Positions 8,845-16,524 of a DNA stretch of 25,275 nt are shown one piece after another (positions within the stretch are counted from its first letter, which is position 1; every line of letters begins with the position of its first letter). This DNA comes from RGIG1828 sp045592485 (lineage in GTDB: Bacteria > Bacillota > Clostridia > UMGS1810): the NCBI GenBank assembly GCA_045592485.1, contig JAZNUS010000126.1:1-25275 (forward strand). Direction: 5' to 3'. The notes below the pieces were generated by a model. The model was not told where the DNA came from. It did no database searches and saw only the letters and a program-made list of their open reading frames with translations. The position numbers were made by a program, and so were the translations under genes.

Positions 8845-9505
8845 GCGGATAATGGCGCTTTTGTCCATTGTGGAAAGGGACAAAGGCAAAAAACTCATAA
8901 AGGCATTGGAGAACATGAATATAAGAATGAATTTCCAATGTGTAGGCTTTGGTACAGCCCCCACCGAAATGATGGATATATTCGGACTTGGGTCCAACGA
9001 TAAAGACATTGTCATAAGCCTTGCCGCCGAAAGTGCAGTGAAGGATATGATGGCAGACTTCGGAACAGCATTTCAGAGCCACACAAAATACGGCGGACTT
9101 ATGGTAATTCTTACAACAAGTGCCGCAGGCAGAGTGCTTACGGAGCTGCTTAGCTATAATATTGACGCTGTATCAGAGAGAGGAGACGGAGCTATGAAAA
9201 ACGAACATCACAATAACCTTATTATAATATCCCTGAACGAAGGCTATGCAGACAGCGTGATGCAGGTGGCACGAAAGGCAGGAGCCACCGGCGGCACGGT
9301 TATAAAGGGCAGGCTTGCCGATATGGAAAACATTACGGAGCTTGAAAATCTTCAGATTGATGAAGAAAGGGAAATTCTCGTTATTCTTGCTCCCCTGAAA
9401 ACAAGCAGGCAGATTATGGAAGATGTGAACAGGGAATTTGGCATTCATTCAAAAGCCAACGGCATTATAGCCGCCATTCCAACAGAAAAAGCATATAAGA
9501 TTTAA
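8837..9505 (+). CDS. tandem two-domain PII-like regulatory protein
   Basis: The 222 residues contain two PII-like (GlnB superfamily) ferredoxin folds in one chain. Residues about 1-110 form a divergent first domain with the GFGTAPTEMMD stretch where a T-loop is expected. Residues about 120-222 form a second domain with the PII nucleotide-site motif GATGGTVI-GR (149-159) and a following strand EREILVILAP. Ordinary PII proteins have about 112 residues and act as trimers; a fused pair would have to assemble differently. The GTG start at 8837 lies inside the end of the DUF1538 gene and has GAGGAGGGGG (8821-8830) 6 bases before it. The likely role is to sense adenine nucleotides or another metabolite and gate the adjacent membrane protein, as GlnK does for AmtB. 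The partner is inferred from position. Confidence 0.82.
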   Translation: MNKRIMALLSIVERDKGKKLIKALENMNIRMNFQCVGFGTAPTEMMDIFGLGSNDKDIVISLAAESAVKDMMADFGTAFQSHTKYGGLMVILTTSAAGRVLTELLSYNIDAVSERGDGAMKNEHHNNLIIISLNEGYADSVMQVARKAGATGGTVIKGRLADMENITELENLQIDEEREILVILAPLKTSRQIMEDVNREFGIHSKANGIIAAIPTEKAYKI

Positions 9506-9527
9506 CAAACACAGAAAAATGTATTTA

Positions 9528-9565
9528 AAAAGCCGAAACCATCTTTAGTGATGATTTCGGCTTTT
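9528..9565. terminator. bidirectional intrinsic terminator between convergent operons
   Basis: AAAAGCCGAAACCATC (9528-9543) pairs with GATGATTTCGGCTTTT (9550-9565) with a single mismatch, around a 6-base loop. The A tract on one arm and the T tract on the other let it work for the + strand PII gene, which ends at 9505, and for the - strand esterase, which ends at 9572. Confidence 0.9.
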
Positions 9566-9571
9566 CAGGTT

Positions 9572-10366
9572 TCAGCATCCAATACTTTTCAGCCAGTTTT
9601 TAAGATTTTCAGTCCAGAATTTTGTATATTCAAGATAGCAAGCCGGCTTATTACCGTTTGCAAGACCTACACCATGACCGCCATCGGCAAAGGTGTGAAG
9701 CTCAAAGGGAACCTTGTATCTCGAAAGTGCCGATGCCATGAGAAGGGAATTTTCAACAGGCACGGAAATGTCTCCCACAGCATGGAAAAGAAATGTGGGA
9801 GGCGTGTTGCTGTCTACATTTTTATCTATTGAAAGCTCAACAGCAGTTTGAGGCTTAAGGTCATCGGACAGGTTTTCAAAGCTTCCCCGATGAGCATATT
9901 CCGCAAAAGAAATAACCGGATAGCAAAGAATCATAAAATCGGGCTTTGAGGATTCCTTGTCTATCTCATCCTGAGGCTCATAGCCAAAATCTCCTTTGAA
10001 TGTGCCTACACTTCCTGCAAGATGTCCACCTGCAGAAAAGCCCATGATACCAACCTTTTCATAACCATATTCCTTGGAAAGACTGCGTGCAAGACGCACC
10101 CCTCTTCTGCCGTCGGTAACAGGTACAGGATGACGGTAGGGAGAGTGGCGGTAGTCAAGGATAAAAGCCGACATGCCAATTGAGTTGAACCATTCGGCAA
10201 TTTGCTCACCCTCGTGAATACGGGCACGGTGGGTGTAGCCTCCCCCCGGAATTACAACAATACAGGTTTTGGCACCATCTGCAATATAGGGAGTCAGTGT
10301 CGGAACAAAGCCGTCCATCAGGGTCTCATCATAAAAAGGTACCTTGTCTTTTTCCCATAAATTCAT
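9572..10366 (-). CDS. alpha/beta hydrolase, carboxylesterase/acetyl-esterase type
   Basis: This is a 264-aa intracellular esterase of the BD-FAE/acetylxylan-esterase-like group; no signal peptide is visible. The nucleophile elbow GFSAGG gives Ser111. The acid is probably Asp199 (HAVGD) and the base His231 (DGGHGVG). PGGGY at 40-44 stands where relatives have HGGG and would form the oxyanion hole. Such enzymes often remove acetyl or feruloyl groups from plant or host glycans; the actual ester is unknown. The ATG at 10366 has a GGTG about 6 bases upstream and AAGGA further away. The gene is last in the leftward gene string, 98 bases after the DUF2500 gene, and its stop lies next to the shared terminator. 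Confidence 0.88.
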   Translation of the reverse strand: MNLWEKDKVPFYDETLMDGFVPTLTPYIADGAKTCIVVIPGGGYTHRARIHEGEQIAEWFNSIGMSAFILDYRHSPYRHPVPVTDGRRGVRLARSLSKEYGYEKVGIMGFSAGGHLAGSVGTFKGDFGYEPQDEIDKESSKPDFMILCYPVISFAEYAHRGSFENLSDDLKPQTAVELSIDKNVDSNTPPTFLFHAVGDISVPVENSLLMASALSRYKVPFELHTFADGGHGVGLANGNKPACYLEYTKFWTENLKNWLKSIGC

Positions 10367-10429
10367 AGTATCACCATTTCCTTTTTCATTTATTTTTCTT
10401 ATTGAAGTCTTAGCCTTAGCAATGAATGA

Positions 10430-10450
10430 CCGGAAACTCTACCCTTCCGG
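10430..10450 (-). terminator. weak hairpin between the DUF2500 and esterase genes
   Basis: CCGGAA (10430-10435) and TTCCGG (10445-10450) form a 6-bp GC-rich stem with a 9-base loop. No clear U tract follows on the - strand, so it may be an attenuator or an RNA stability element rather than a full terminator. Confidence 0.3.
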
Positions 10451-10464
10451 CTGATTTGATGCTT

Positions 10465-10785
10465 TTATTTAAAGCTTATGAGACGATTGCCCTTATATTT
10501 CAAAGTTCCTTTTTGCTTCAGAGTGTAGCTTCCGTATGAAAACTCCGAAACATTAAATGACATTCTTTTGCCCTTTGCTTCGAATACGACAACATAATTC
10601 TGCGATCCCATGCTTTCGGGATATTTTGAAACATGGTTTGGTTTATATTTATCAACAACCTGAGCTTTAATGATTTTAACGGAAGCGAATCTTTGAGAGA
10701 CAACTCTTTTTGCAGCCAGAAAACCAATTGCAAAAGTGAAAATCACGGAAATTATGAGTACAATATTATTCAGTATTTCAATCAC
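10465..10785 (-). CDS. DUF2500-like single-pass membrane protein
   Basis: This small protein of about 106 aa has one N-terminal membrane helix (about 7-27). A soluble beta-rich domain follows, with a pattern like DUF2500: a V-A/K-VVDK strand, YVVVFEAKGKRMSF, a Y-G turn, and a terminal GTLKYKGNRLISF. The family's function is unknown. The start is uncertain. GTG at 10785 is the first usable codon after an in-frame TGA, but GAAGGGA sits only 1-3 bases before it. A few codons later CTG is better spaced but unusual. It lies 143 bases after the HAD gene, so it may have its own weak promoter (TTGTCA-N17-AATACT on the - strand). Confidence 0.65.
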   Translation of the reverse strand: MIEILNNIVLIISVIFTFAIGFLAAKRVVSQRFASVKIIKAQVVDKYKPNHVSKYPESMGSQNYVVVFEAKGKRMSFNVSEFSYGSYTLKQKGTLKYKGNRLISFK

Positions 10786-10874
10786 TTCCCTTCAAAAATT
10801 TAAAAGTATTTTCATAGCACAAAGATATGACAACTGTTTAATACAGATGCAAGTCTTTAATTATAGAATAAATA

Positions 10875-10907
10875 TCAAATGTTAATTACAAGGTTTTTAT
10901 TTCTCAT
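10875..10907 (-). CDS. possible 10-codon leader peptide or gene-start remnant
   Basis: On the - strand, AGGAG (10914-10918) stands 6 bases before an ATG at 10907. The ATG opens a frame of only 10 residues (MRNKNLVINI) before TGA. The ribosome binding site is better than that of the DUF2500 gene downstream. It may be a remnant of a lost gene, a short leader peptide or chance. The rest of the 143-base gap (10786-10928) is AT-rich with nothing else I can support. Confidence 0.25.
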   Translation of the reverse strand: MRNKNLVINI

Positions 10908-10928
10908 AAATTTCTCCTGTTATTTGTC

Positions 10929-11573
10929 TCAAAGAATTAACAGTTCTGAAAAATCATTAATATAATGGTGCGATACAGTTTTAATTTCTTCGATATATTC
11001 GTCAGAGGAACTGTCATACACACCACAGGTTTTTATCCCGGACAAGGATGCCGTTTTTACTGCATTGAAATTGTCATCGAGAAAGAGGATTTCTTCAATA
11101 GATTTGCCGATTTTTTCAGCCGACATTTTGTAAATTTCAACATCGGACTTTGTTGTTGAAAAATCGTCACAGGACCACACATTTGTGAACAAATCATAAA
11201 TACCAAGCCTTTTAAGACAAACATCTAAAACCGAATGAGGACTTGCAGTTAAAACATTAAGGTCTGCTCCCATGTCCTTTAATTTTCTTAAGGTTTCAAC
11301 AACATTTTTCTTTGCAGGAATATTTTTGGCATATTCATCATAGGCATATTTATTCATAAGGCTTAAAATTTCTTTTTCAGAAAGTTTAAGTCCGAGCTTT
11401 TCTCTGAAATATGCGGCAGTGCCTCTATAGCCGAGGGGTGTTATTATTTTTATGATGTCACTTTCATATTTAATGTTATTTTCATCAAGAATCCTCAGCA
11501 TTACCGCCACAAATGACGGCATAGAGTCAACCAGGGTTCCGTCAAAGTCAAACAGGTATGTGTTGTATTTCAT
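10929..11573 (-). CDS. HAD-superfamily phosphatase (phosphoglycolate phosphatase/beta-phosphoglucomutase-like)
   Basis: The protein is a 214-aa cytoplasmic HAD hydrolase. Motif I is DFDGTLVDS, with nucleophile Asp9 and acid/base Asp11. Motif II is the Thr/Ser of LTASPHS, motif III a Lys in the TTKSD-EIY region, and motif IV the acidic pair in FLDDN. A helical cap inserted between motifs I and II suits a subclass I phosphatase for a small phospho-compound. ATG 11573 is chosen because GGAGG precedes it by 7 bases; an earlier in-frame start at 11612 has no such site. It lies 57 bases after the phosphodiesterase gene and may act on a sugar phosphate made by its neighbours, but the substrate cannot be read from sequence. 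Confidence 0.87.
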   Translation of the reverse strand: MKYNTYLFDFDGTLVDSMPSFVAVMLRILDENNIKYESDIIKIITPLGYRGTAAYFREKLGLKLSEKEILSLMNKYAYDEYAKNIPAKKNVVETLRKLKDMGADLNVLTASPHSVLDVCLKRLGIYDLFTNVWSCDDFSTTKSDVEIYKMSAEKIGKSIEEILFLDDNFNAVKTASLSGIKTCGVYDSSSDEYIEEIKTVSHHYINDFSELLIL

Positions 11574-11630
11574 TTTGTTTCCTCCGGTAGTTAATTGCAT
11601 TATTGCACACATTTTAAATTTCAGAAAAAG

Positions 11631-12410
11631 CTACTTGCAGTTGACAAGGGATTTACCCTCCCACTCTCTGGGAATGGTAATGTTCATTATGTCAGCTATC
11701 GTGGGAGCTGTATCTAAAATACTTACATCCTTCAATTCCTCGCCGGGGATGAATTTTTTACCAAGATAGAACTGCGGAATTGTCATATCCTCAGGCATAT
11801 CGGTTCCGTGAGATCTTTCGTGACCGCCGTGATCGGCAGTGATAATGATGGTGTATTCATCTTCAAATTCGTTGATAACCTTTTTCACATTATCGATGGC
11901 ACAGCTTATGTAGTCAAGATAGGTATCGGTCATCCACCCTGAGTCGTGACCGCCTTTTTCATCGGTTTCAACCATATAAAGAAAAACAAAGTCAGGTTTT
12001 TTGATTTTTATGTAATTAATTGCTCTGTCAGCAAGAATGCCATCTGAATGGTCAAATGAATATGCATTAATATACTCCGAAGCAGCAAGAGAACCGGGGC
12101 GACCTATTTCACGCAGAGGTTCCCAGCCATAGTACATAGCGGCGGTTTTTCCGGCAGCCTTGATCTGTTCAAAAAGTCCGCTGACAGGTCTCACAGGAGT
12201 AACATAGGTGTTTGATGTTGTTCCATGTCTTTCAGGGGGAACTGAGTGAAACATTGAAAGATGACACGGAAGAGTTATTGACGGGAAAACCGTTCTGCCG
12301 TTAAAGGTGTAGGATGATTTCTTTATAAGCTCGTCAAGATATGGATTTCCGCATTGCTTCAGACCATCAGGTCTCATTCCGTCTATTGATATAAGAATAG
12401 CTTTACTCAT
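11631..12410 (-). CDS. type I phosphodiesterase/nucleotide pyrophosphatase (alkaline phosphatase superfamily)
   Basis: The 259-aa protein has the metal-site pattern of the NPP branch. Asp10 is in ISIDGMRPD, the probable nucleophile Thr46 is in FPSITLPCH, Asp150 and His155 are in TDEKGGHD, and Asp193-His194 are in TADHGGH, with a further His at 197 or 201. These bind two zinc-like ions and cleave phosphodiesters or phosphomonoesters. It has no signal peptide, so it acts in the cytoplasm, unlike many secreted relatives. AGGTG precedes the ATG by 8 bases. The start is only 16 bases after the stop of the AGE-SGNH gene, so the two are co-translated. Possible substrates include nucleotide sugars or glycerophosphodiesters; I cannot choose between them. 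Confidence 0.88.
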   Translation of the reverse strand: MSKAILISIDGMRPDGLKQCGNPYLDELIKKSSYTFNGRTVFPSITLPCHLSMFHSVPPERHGTTSNTYVTPVRPVSGLFEQIKAAGKTAAMYYGWEPLREIGRPGSLAASEYINAYSFDHSDGILADRAINYIKIKKPDFVFLYMVETDEKGGHDSGWMTDTYLDYISCAIDNVKKVINEFEDEYTIIITADHGGHERSHGTDMPEDMTIPQFYLGKKFIPGEELKDVSILDTAPTIADIMNITIPREWEGKSLVNCK

Positions 12411-12426
12411 TTTAAAACACCTCAGA

Positions 12427-14649
12427 TTAATTTAAAATTCTTTCCATTTCATCACCAAGTCGTTTTGCCATACACCAGAAACCAAGGTCTGTTGGGTGGC
12501 AACGGTCAACAAGACCTTCATCCTTGGCTTCGCCAAGAAGCTCTGAACCGGGAATGAAATAGACATTTTTATCGCCCTTGGCAATTGCTGTGTTATAGGT
12601 ATTCCTTATGATTTCAACTCTCTTTTCTTCTTCCTCTGTAAGAATAACACGAGGTCTTGACATCATAATAACAGGAATATCGGGATGTGCCTCTCTCACT
12701 GCATTAAAAAGCTTTGAGTGAGTTTTCTCAAGATGTTCCACTGTTGGAGCATTGTAGTCATAATCCATAACAAACATGCTCATTTCAAGATTTTTGATAT
12801 AGTCAATCATTTCGTCCTCTGCTTTTCCGTTGCCGGAGAATCCGAGATTCACAAAATCCTGATTGAAGCGACGGGAAATAATTGCCTGATATGCCATACC
12901 TGCTCTTGATGCACATCCGCCCTGAGTTATGGACGAACCATAATATACAACGGGCTTATCGTTGTAATAAGGAGGTGCTTCTTCAACCCTTGCATCATCC
13001 GCAAGAGCAATATATACTTTTTTCACATCACTGTAGAGAGGCATATTTATTGTTATATCCCTCATTTTTCTTGTACCGAAATCACGGATTGCATCGTAGC
13101 CCTCAACATCTGAAAGAAGCGGAATAAATGTGCCCCAATAGTTCTGAGTGCCGTCTTCGTTTACATAGATATCCATGCCTGCAGAGCCTGTGTAGGGAAA
13201 ATGTTCCATTTTGCTCATATTTTCCATTTCAGTGTGGACAATGACATAGTCAGAATCAGTCATAAAACGGATTCTGCCCCCTGCGGTGTTGGTGTGGAGC
13301 CAATGAACACCGGGACTTACACTTTTAGCCACATCATCAGGCATACGGCGGTATAGTCTGCCCTCACGAATTAGTCCGTAAACCTTGAAGGGAGCCTCAT
13401 CTGCATCGTAGAATTTCATATTGTTTTTTTGAAAATCTCTTGATACCTGAAAATTCTGGTCAACATCTTTAATGTCGGGCTTTTTTTCTTCCTCGGGTTT
13501 TAAAAGCTCAATCATCATCATAAGAGCTCTAGGAAGATGGAAGGGGTCTTTAACAGGAAGTGCCGCAGATTCGCCTACATTTCCGTCATTGTCAAGCCAG
13601 TTGTACCATTCGCCGTGGCCGCTGGGATAGTTTTCATACACAAATTTGTTGAGTCGTTTGTGAACATCTGCAAACCATTCATCACCTGTATATTTATAAG
13701 CATAAAGAGTAGCAACAAGGGTTTCAAGCTGAACCCACCATGGCTTATAGGTTGGTTTACCCCAGAAGCAGGGCTCTTTGCCGTCAATATCAAGAGCAAG
13801 AATAAGACCGCCCTTTTCCTTGTCTTCGGCAAGCTCAATGTGTCTTCTGATTATGCTGATGCATTTGTCGATGCACTCCTGTTCCTTTTTATCCTCGAAA
13901 ATGTTTATCAGAAACCACATACATTCAATTGCATGACCGGGCACGCAGGCTCTGCCTGCAGGAATGTCAACAAATTCACCGTCAAGAGTTACAAATTCCA
14001 AAACGGCATCTTTTTCTTTAACATAGAACTGATTGAGAACCTCAAGAGCGAGCTTGTGGCCAATGTAGCAGATTTCAATGTTGTTTGTTGCCTTACCAAG
14101 CTGATAATAGAAATAGGAGAAAATCATATTGACACCGTGGGTTTTCATACCCTCGGGAATCACATAGGGAGCAACGCTGTAGGAGCCGGGGGTGTTGATG
14201 CGTCGATAGGTGTTTTCATAGGTTTCGAGTGCTATTTGTTTTGCTCTTTCGTCACCTGTTGCAACATAGTATTCGGTCATACCGATTAAAACAAAGCCAT
14301 CTACATAGATACTGATGTCACCGTCCAGAACATTTCCGTTTTCATCAAAACGATAGAGCCACTTGCCGTTTTCATCTCTTCCCGTTTTCAAAAGATAGTT
14401 AAAAAGACCTGTTGCAGCATCAAGATATTCCTGCTTTTTTTCAATGCGGTTATAAAGAGCCGAAAAAGTCCAGAGTGCTCTGCCCTGAGACCATATGTAG
14501 CGTTCCTTTGAAAGAACAGTTCCGTCTTCGTCGATACAGTTGTTTATTGCGCCGGAAGGATCTATGGCATTTTTAAGCCAGAAAGGCATTACCTCATTTT
14601 TGAGAGTGTTTAAATATTGCTCATAATAGCCTTTGAATTTTGTTTTCAT
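12427..14649 (-). CDS. fusion of an AGE/RnBP-type sugar epimerase and an SGNH/GDSL hydrolase
   Basis: This 740-residue cytoplasmic protein joins two enzymes. Residues 1 to about 385 are an (alpha/alpha)6 barrel of the N-acylglucosamine 2-epimerase family. It shows SQGRALW (Arg57), PGHAIE (His239), a Trp-rich KPWWVQLE segment and DPFHLPR (His371), which match the ring of catalytic Arg/His residues in this family. A charged linker (about 386-412) leads to a beta-rich domain with a GxDLY-like motif (GMDIY, 491-495). An SGNH esterase domain follows: GSSIT with Ser573, a Gly in FSGNG, Asn633, and Asp715/His718 in DRCHPTD. Single-domain versions are normally about 400 aa each. AGGAG lies 8 bases before ATG 14649. 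Deacylating a sugar ester and epimerising the product in one polypeptide is a reasonable hypothesis. The AGE substrate could be a free hexose, N-acyl hexosamine or disaccharide. Confidence 0.87.
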   Translation of the reverse strand: MKTKFKGYYEQYLNTLKNEVMPFWLKNAIDPSGAINNCIDEDGTVLSKERYIWSQGRALWTFSALYNRIEKKQEYLDAATGLFNYLLKTGRDENGKWLYRFDENGNVLDGDISIYVDGFVLIGMTEYYVATGDERAKQIALETYENTYRRINTPGSYSVAPYVIPEGMKTHGVNMIFSYFYYQLGKATNNIEICYIGHKLALEVLNQFYVKEKDAVLEFVTLDGEFVDIPAGRACVPGHAIECMWFLINIFEDKKEQECIDKCISIIRRHIELAEDKEKGGLILALDIDGKEPCFWGKPTYKPWWVQLETLVATLYAYKYTGDEWFADVHKRLNKFVYENYPSGHGEWYNWLDNDGNVGESAALPVKDPFHLPRALMMMIELLKPEEEKKPDIKDVDQNFQVSRDFQKNNMKFYDADEAPFKVYGLIREGRLYRRMPDDVAKSVSPGVHWLHTNTAGGRIRFMTDSDYVIVHTEMENMSKMEHFPYTGSAGMDIYVNEDGTQNYWGTFIPLLSDVEGYDAIRDFGTRKMRDITINMPLYSDVKKVYIALADDARVEEAPPYYNDKPVVYYGSSITQGGCASRAGMAYQAIISRRFNQDFVNLGFSGNGKAEDEMIDYIKNLEMSMFVMDYDYNAPTVEHLEKTHSKLFNAVREAHPDIPVIMMSRPRVILTEEEEKRVEIIRNTYNTAIAKGDKNVYFIPGSELLGEAKDEGLVDRCHPTDLGFWCMAKRLGDEMERILN

Positions 14650-14661
14650 GATGAACTCCTT

Positions 14662-15141
14662 TTACTTATGATATTTTTCATTATTGTTTATTTTAAAGGC
14701 TCTGTAAATCTGTTCACAGAGTATAACTCTCATCAACTGATGGGGAAAGGTCATTTCAGAAAAGCTAAGGCGGAAATCACTTCTGTTTTTAACTGAGATA
14801 TCAAGGCCAAGAGAGCCTCCGATTACAAAGTCAACGGTGCTTTTGCCCGAAAGCATAAGCTCTGACATTTTAGAGGCAAGCTTTTCGCTGGACATTCCCT
14901 TCCCTTCCACACATAGTGAAAAAACATAGTCATCGGGAGCGATGCATTTAAGGATTTTTTCGCCTTCTGTACGAAGAATTTTTTTCTCTTCAGCATCGGA
15001 TGCATTGTCGGGAATTTTTTCATCGGAAAGCTCTGTGATGTTAAATGAACAAAAGCGTTTCAGCCTTTTTGAATACTCATCAATTGCATCTTTAAAAAAT
15101 TTTTCTTTTAGCTTCCCAACACAAATTATGTTAATTTTCAT
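14662..15141 (-). CDS. rlmH: 23S rRNA (pseudouridine1915-N3)-methyltransferase RlmH
   Basis: RlmH is a SPOUT-fold methyltransferase that methylates pseudouridine 1915 in helix 69 of 23S rRNA, using S-adenosylmethionine on the assembled ribosome. Visible features are the family N-terminus MKINIICVGK, the SAM-binding knot segment FVIGGSLGLD, and the conserved end MTFPHQLMRVILCEQIYRAFKI with terminal YHK. With ATG 15141 the protein is 159 aa, the typical length, and GGAG lies 7 bases upstream. An ATG at 15147 sits too close to that site. Its first 11 bases overlap the end of cca, so translation is probably coupled. It is a housekeeping gene and a good phylogenetic anchor. Confidence 0.96.
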   Translation of the reverse strand: MKINIICVGKLKEKFFKDAIDEYSKRLKRFCSFNITELSDEKIPDNASDAEEKKILRTEGEKILKCIAPDDYVFSLCVEGKGMSSEKLASKMSELMLSGKSTVDFVIGGSLGLDISVKNRSDFRLSFSEMTFPHQLMRVILCEQIYRAFKINNNEKYHK

Positions 15142-16354
15142 TTGCATTCTCCATAATCAATTTTTTTGCAAAAACCTTCAGCTTTTCAAAATCGTTTTCA
15201 CATTGGTCTGATATCACCAGCTCAAGAAGCTTGTTCATTATATCACCGATAACAGGACCTCTCTTTACTCCGAGAGCTATCAGGTCGGAACCGGTGAACT
15301 TCATTGATTTGAGAGTTACACAAGGGTTCAGCTCTTTCTGAGTATTGTAGCATTTAATAAACTCATCGTATTTAAAGCCGGAACAATGAACCTTTTTAAG
15401 CTTTGAGAGCTTCACTATGAAATCATCGTCATATTTCCCCATTAAATGTCTGATAAACACTTTGTCGCACAAAAGCTCTTTTTGAGATAGCCAATTAAGC
15501 TCACTCACCTCAAAAAGACTTTTATTGTCGGGCTTTAAGCTATTCATAAACTTTCTGACTTTGGAGTTTTCAAATCCGAACAAAAGCGAAGCAAGCCTGA
15601 GTGATGAATCGGCAGGAAGCAAACAGGTTTTTTTACTGTTTGCAACGAACCTTTCAATGTCGTTTGCAATCATTGGAAAAACAGTTTCGAAAACATCGGA
15701 ATATTTTTCGGCAATTTCCTTTGCACGCACACCGCAAACAAGCTTTTTAAGCTCTGTGTAGATTCTTTCTGCTGAAATGTTCTTCAGAAGGTTCTTGTTT
15801 TTGTGAATGCTGTCAGATGTATCTTTTTCAATATCAAAATCCAAAACAGAAGAGAATCTGAGAGCACGCATAATCCGGAGTCCGTCTTCGTTGAAGCGCT
15901 TGTCAGCTTCGCCAACACAGCGAATGATTTTTGAAGCGAGGTCATCAATACCGCCAAACATATCCACAAGACCATCTTTCGGACTGTAAGCAAGGGCATT
16001 TACCGTGAAATCTCTTCTTGAAAGGTCCTCGTGAATGTTTCGTGTATAGGAAACACTCTCGGGGCGACGATTATCAAGATATTCGCCGTCTATGCGATAT
16101 GTGGTTATTTCAACATTTTCACCTTCCGAAACAACAGTCACTGTTCCATGCTTGATTCCGGTTTCTATGATACGGTAATTCTTGAAAACAGAGAGCATTT
16201 CATCGGGCAAGGCATTGGTTGTCAGGTCAAAATCGTGAGGTGTTTTACCCATCATTGCATCACGAACACAGCCACCCACAAGGTAACCTTCAAAACCGTT
16301 ATTATAGAGCTCCTCAAGAACTGTCGTAATGTATGCAGGAACAAATATTTCCAT
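15131..16354 (-). CDS. cca: CCA tRNA nucleotidyltransferase
   Basis: This class II nucleotidyltransferase adds or repairs the 3' CCA end of tRNAs in the cytoplasm. The head domain shows GGCVRD (27-32), the metal-binding DFD (41-43), RRDFTVNALAY (113-123) and NEDGLRIMRALR (155-166), covering the catalytic and nucleotide-recognition motifs. A helical body and tail complete 407 aa, a normal length. No HD phosphohydrolase signature stands out. ATG 16354 follows an AGGTGAGG stretch and a good sigma-A promoter about 20 bases upstream. It is the first gene of the leftward operon and overlaps rlmH by 11 bases. I cannot tell from sequence whether it adds all of CCA or works with a partner. Confidence 0.95.
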   Translation of the reverse strand: MEIFVPAYITTVLEELYNNGFEGYLVGGCVRDAMMGKTPHDFDLTTNALPDEMLSVFKNYRIIETGIKHGTVTVVSEGENVEITTYRIDGEYLDNRRPESVSYTRNIHEDLSRRDFTVNALAYSPKDGLVDMFGGIDDLASKIIRCVGEADKRFNEDGLRIMRALRFSSVLDFDIEKDTSDSIHKNKNLLKNISAERIYTELKKLVCGVRAKEIAEKYSDVFETVFPMIANDIERFVANSKKTCLLPADSSLRLASLLFGFENSKVRKFMNSLKPDNKSLFEVSELNWLSQKELLCDKVFIRHLMGKYDDDFIVKLSKLKKVHCSGFKYDEFIKCYNTQKELNPCVTLKSMKFTGSDLIALGVKRGPVIGDIMNKLLELVISDQCENDFEKLKVFAKKLIMENANEN

Positions 16355-16372
16355 AACCTCACCTCTTCTATG

Positions 16373-16401
16373 ATTATATAAAAGAAAGCATATAATTTCA
16401 A
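16373..16401 (-). promoter_or_regulatory. promoter of the cca-rlmH operon
   Basis: Read on the - strand, TTGAAA (16401-16396), a 17-base spacer and TATAAT (16378-16373) form a near-consensus sigma-A promoter about 20 bases before the cca start codon. Confidence 0.8.
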
Positions 16402-16475
16402 TAACAAAAATGACCGAAAATAATGTTTCATATCTTCATTTATGGTAATATTTATGTTTTGTATATTAAAATCTC

Positions 16476-16504
16476 TTGCAATTTAAATAATAATATGCTA
16501 TAAT
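16476..16504 (+). promoter_or_regulatory. promoter of pnuC
   Basis: TTGCAA (16476-16481), a 17-base spacer and TATAAT (16499-16504) form a strong sigma-A promoter. Transcription should begin near 16511, giving a leader of about 110 bases before the pnuC start codon. Confidence 0.8.
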
Positions 16505-16524
16505 CTGAATAATTTAATAACTAT

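Noticed and set aside
13537..14289. 250-codon frame on the + strand
   Set aside because: It lies antisense to the AGE domain, whose motifs are clear, and its translation has no domain features; it is a shadow.
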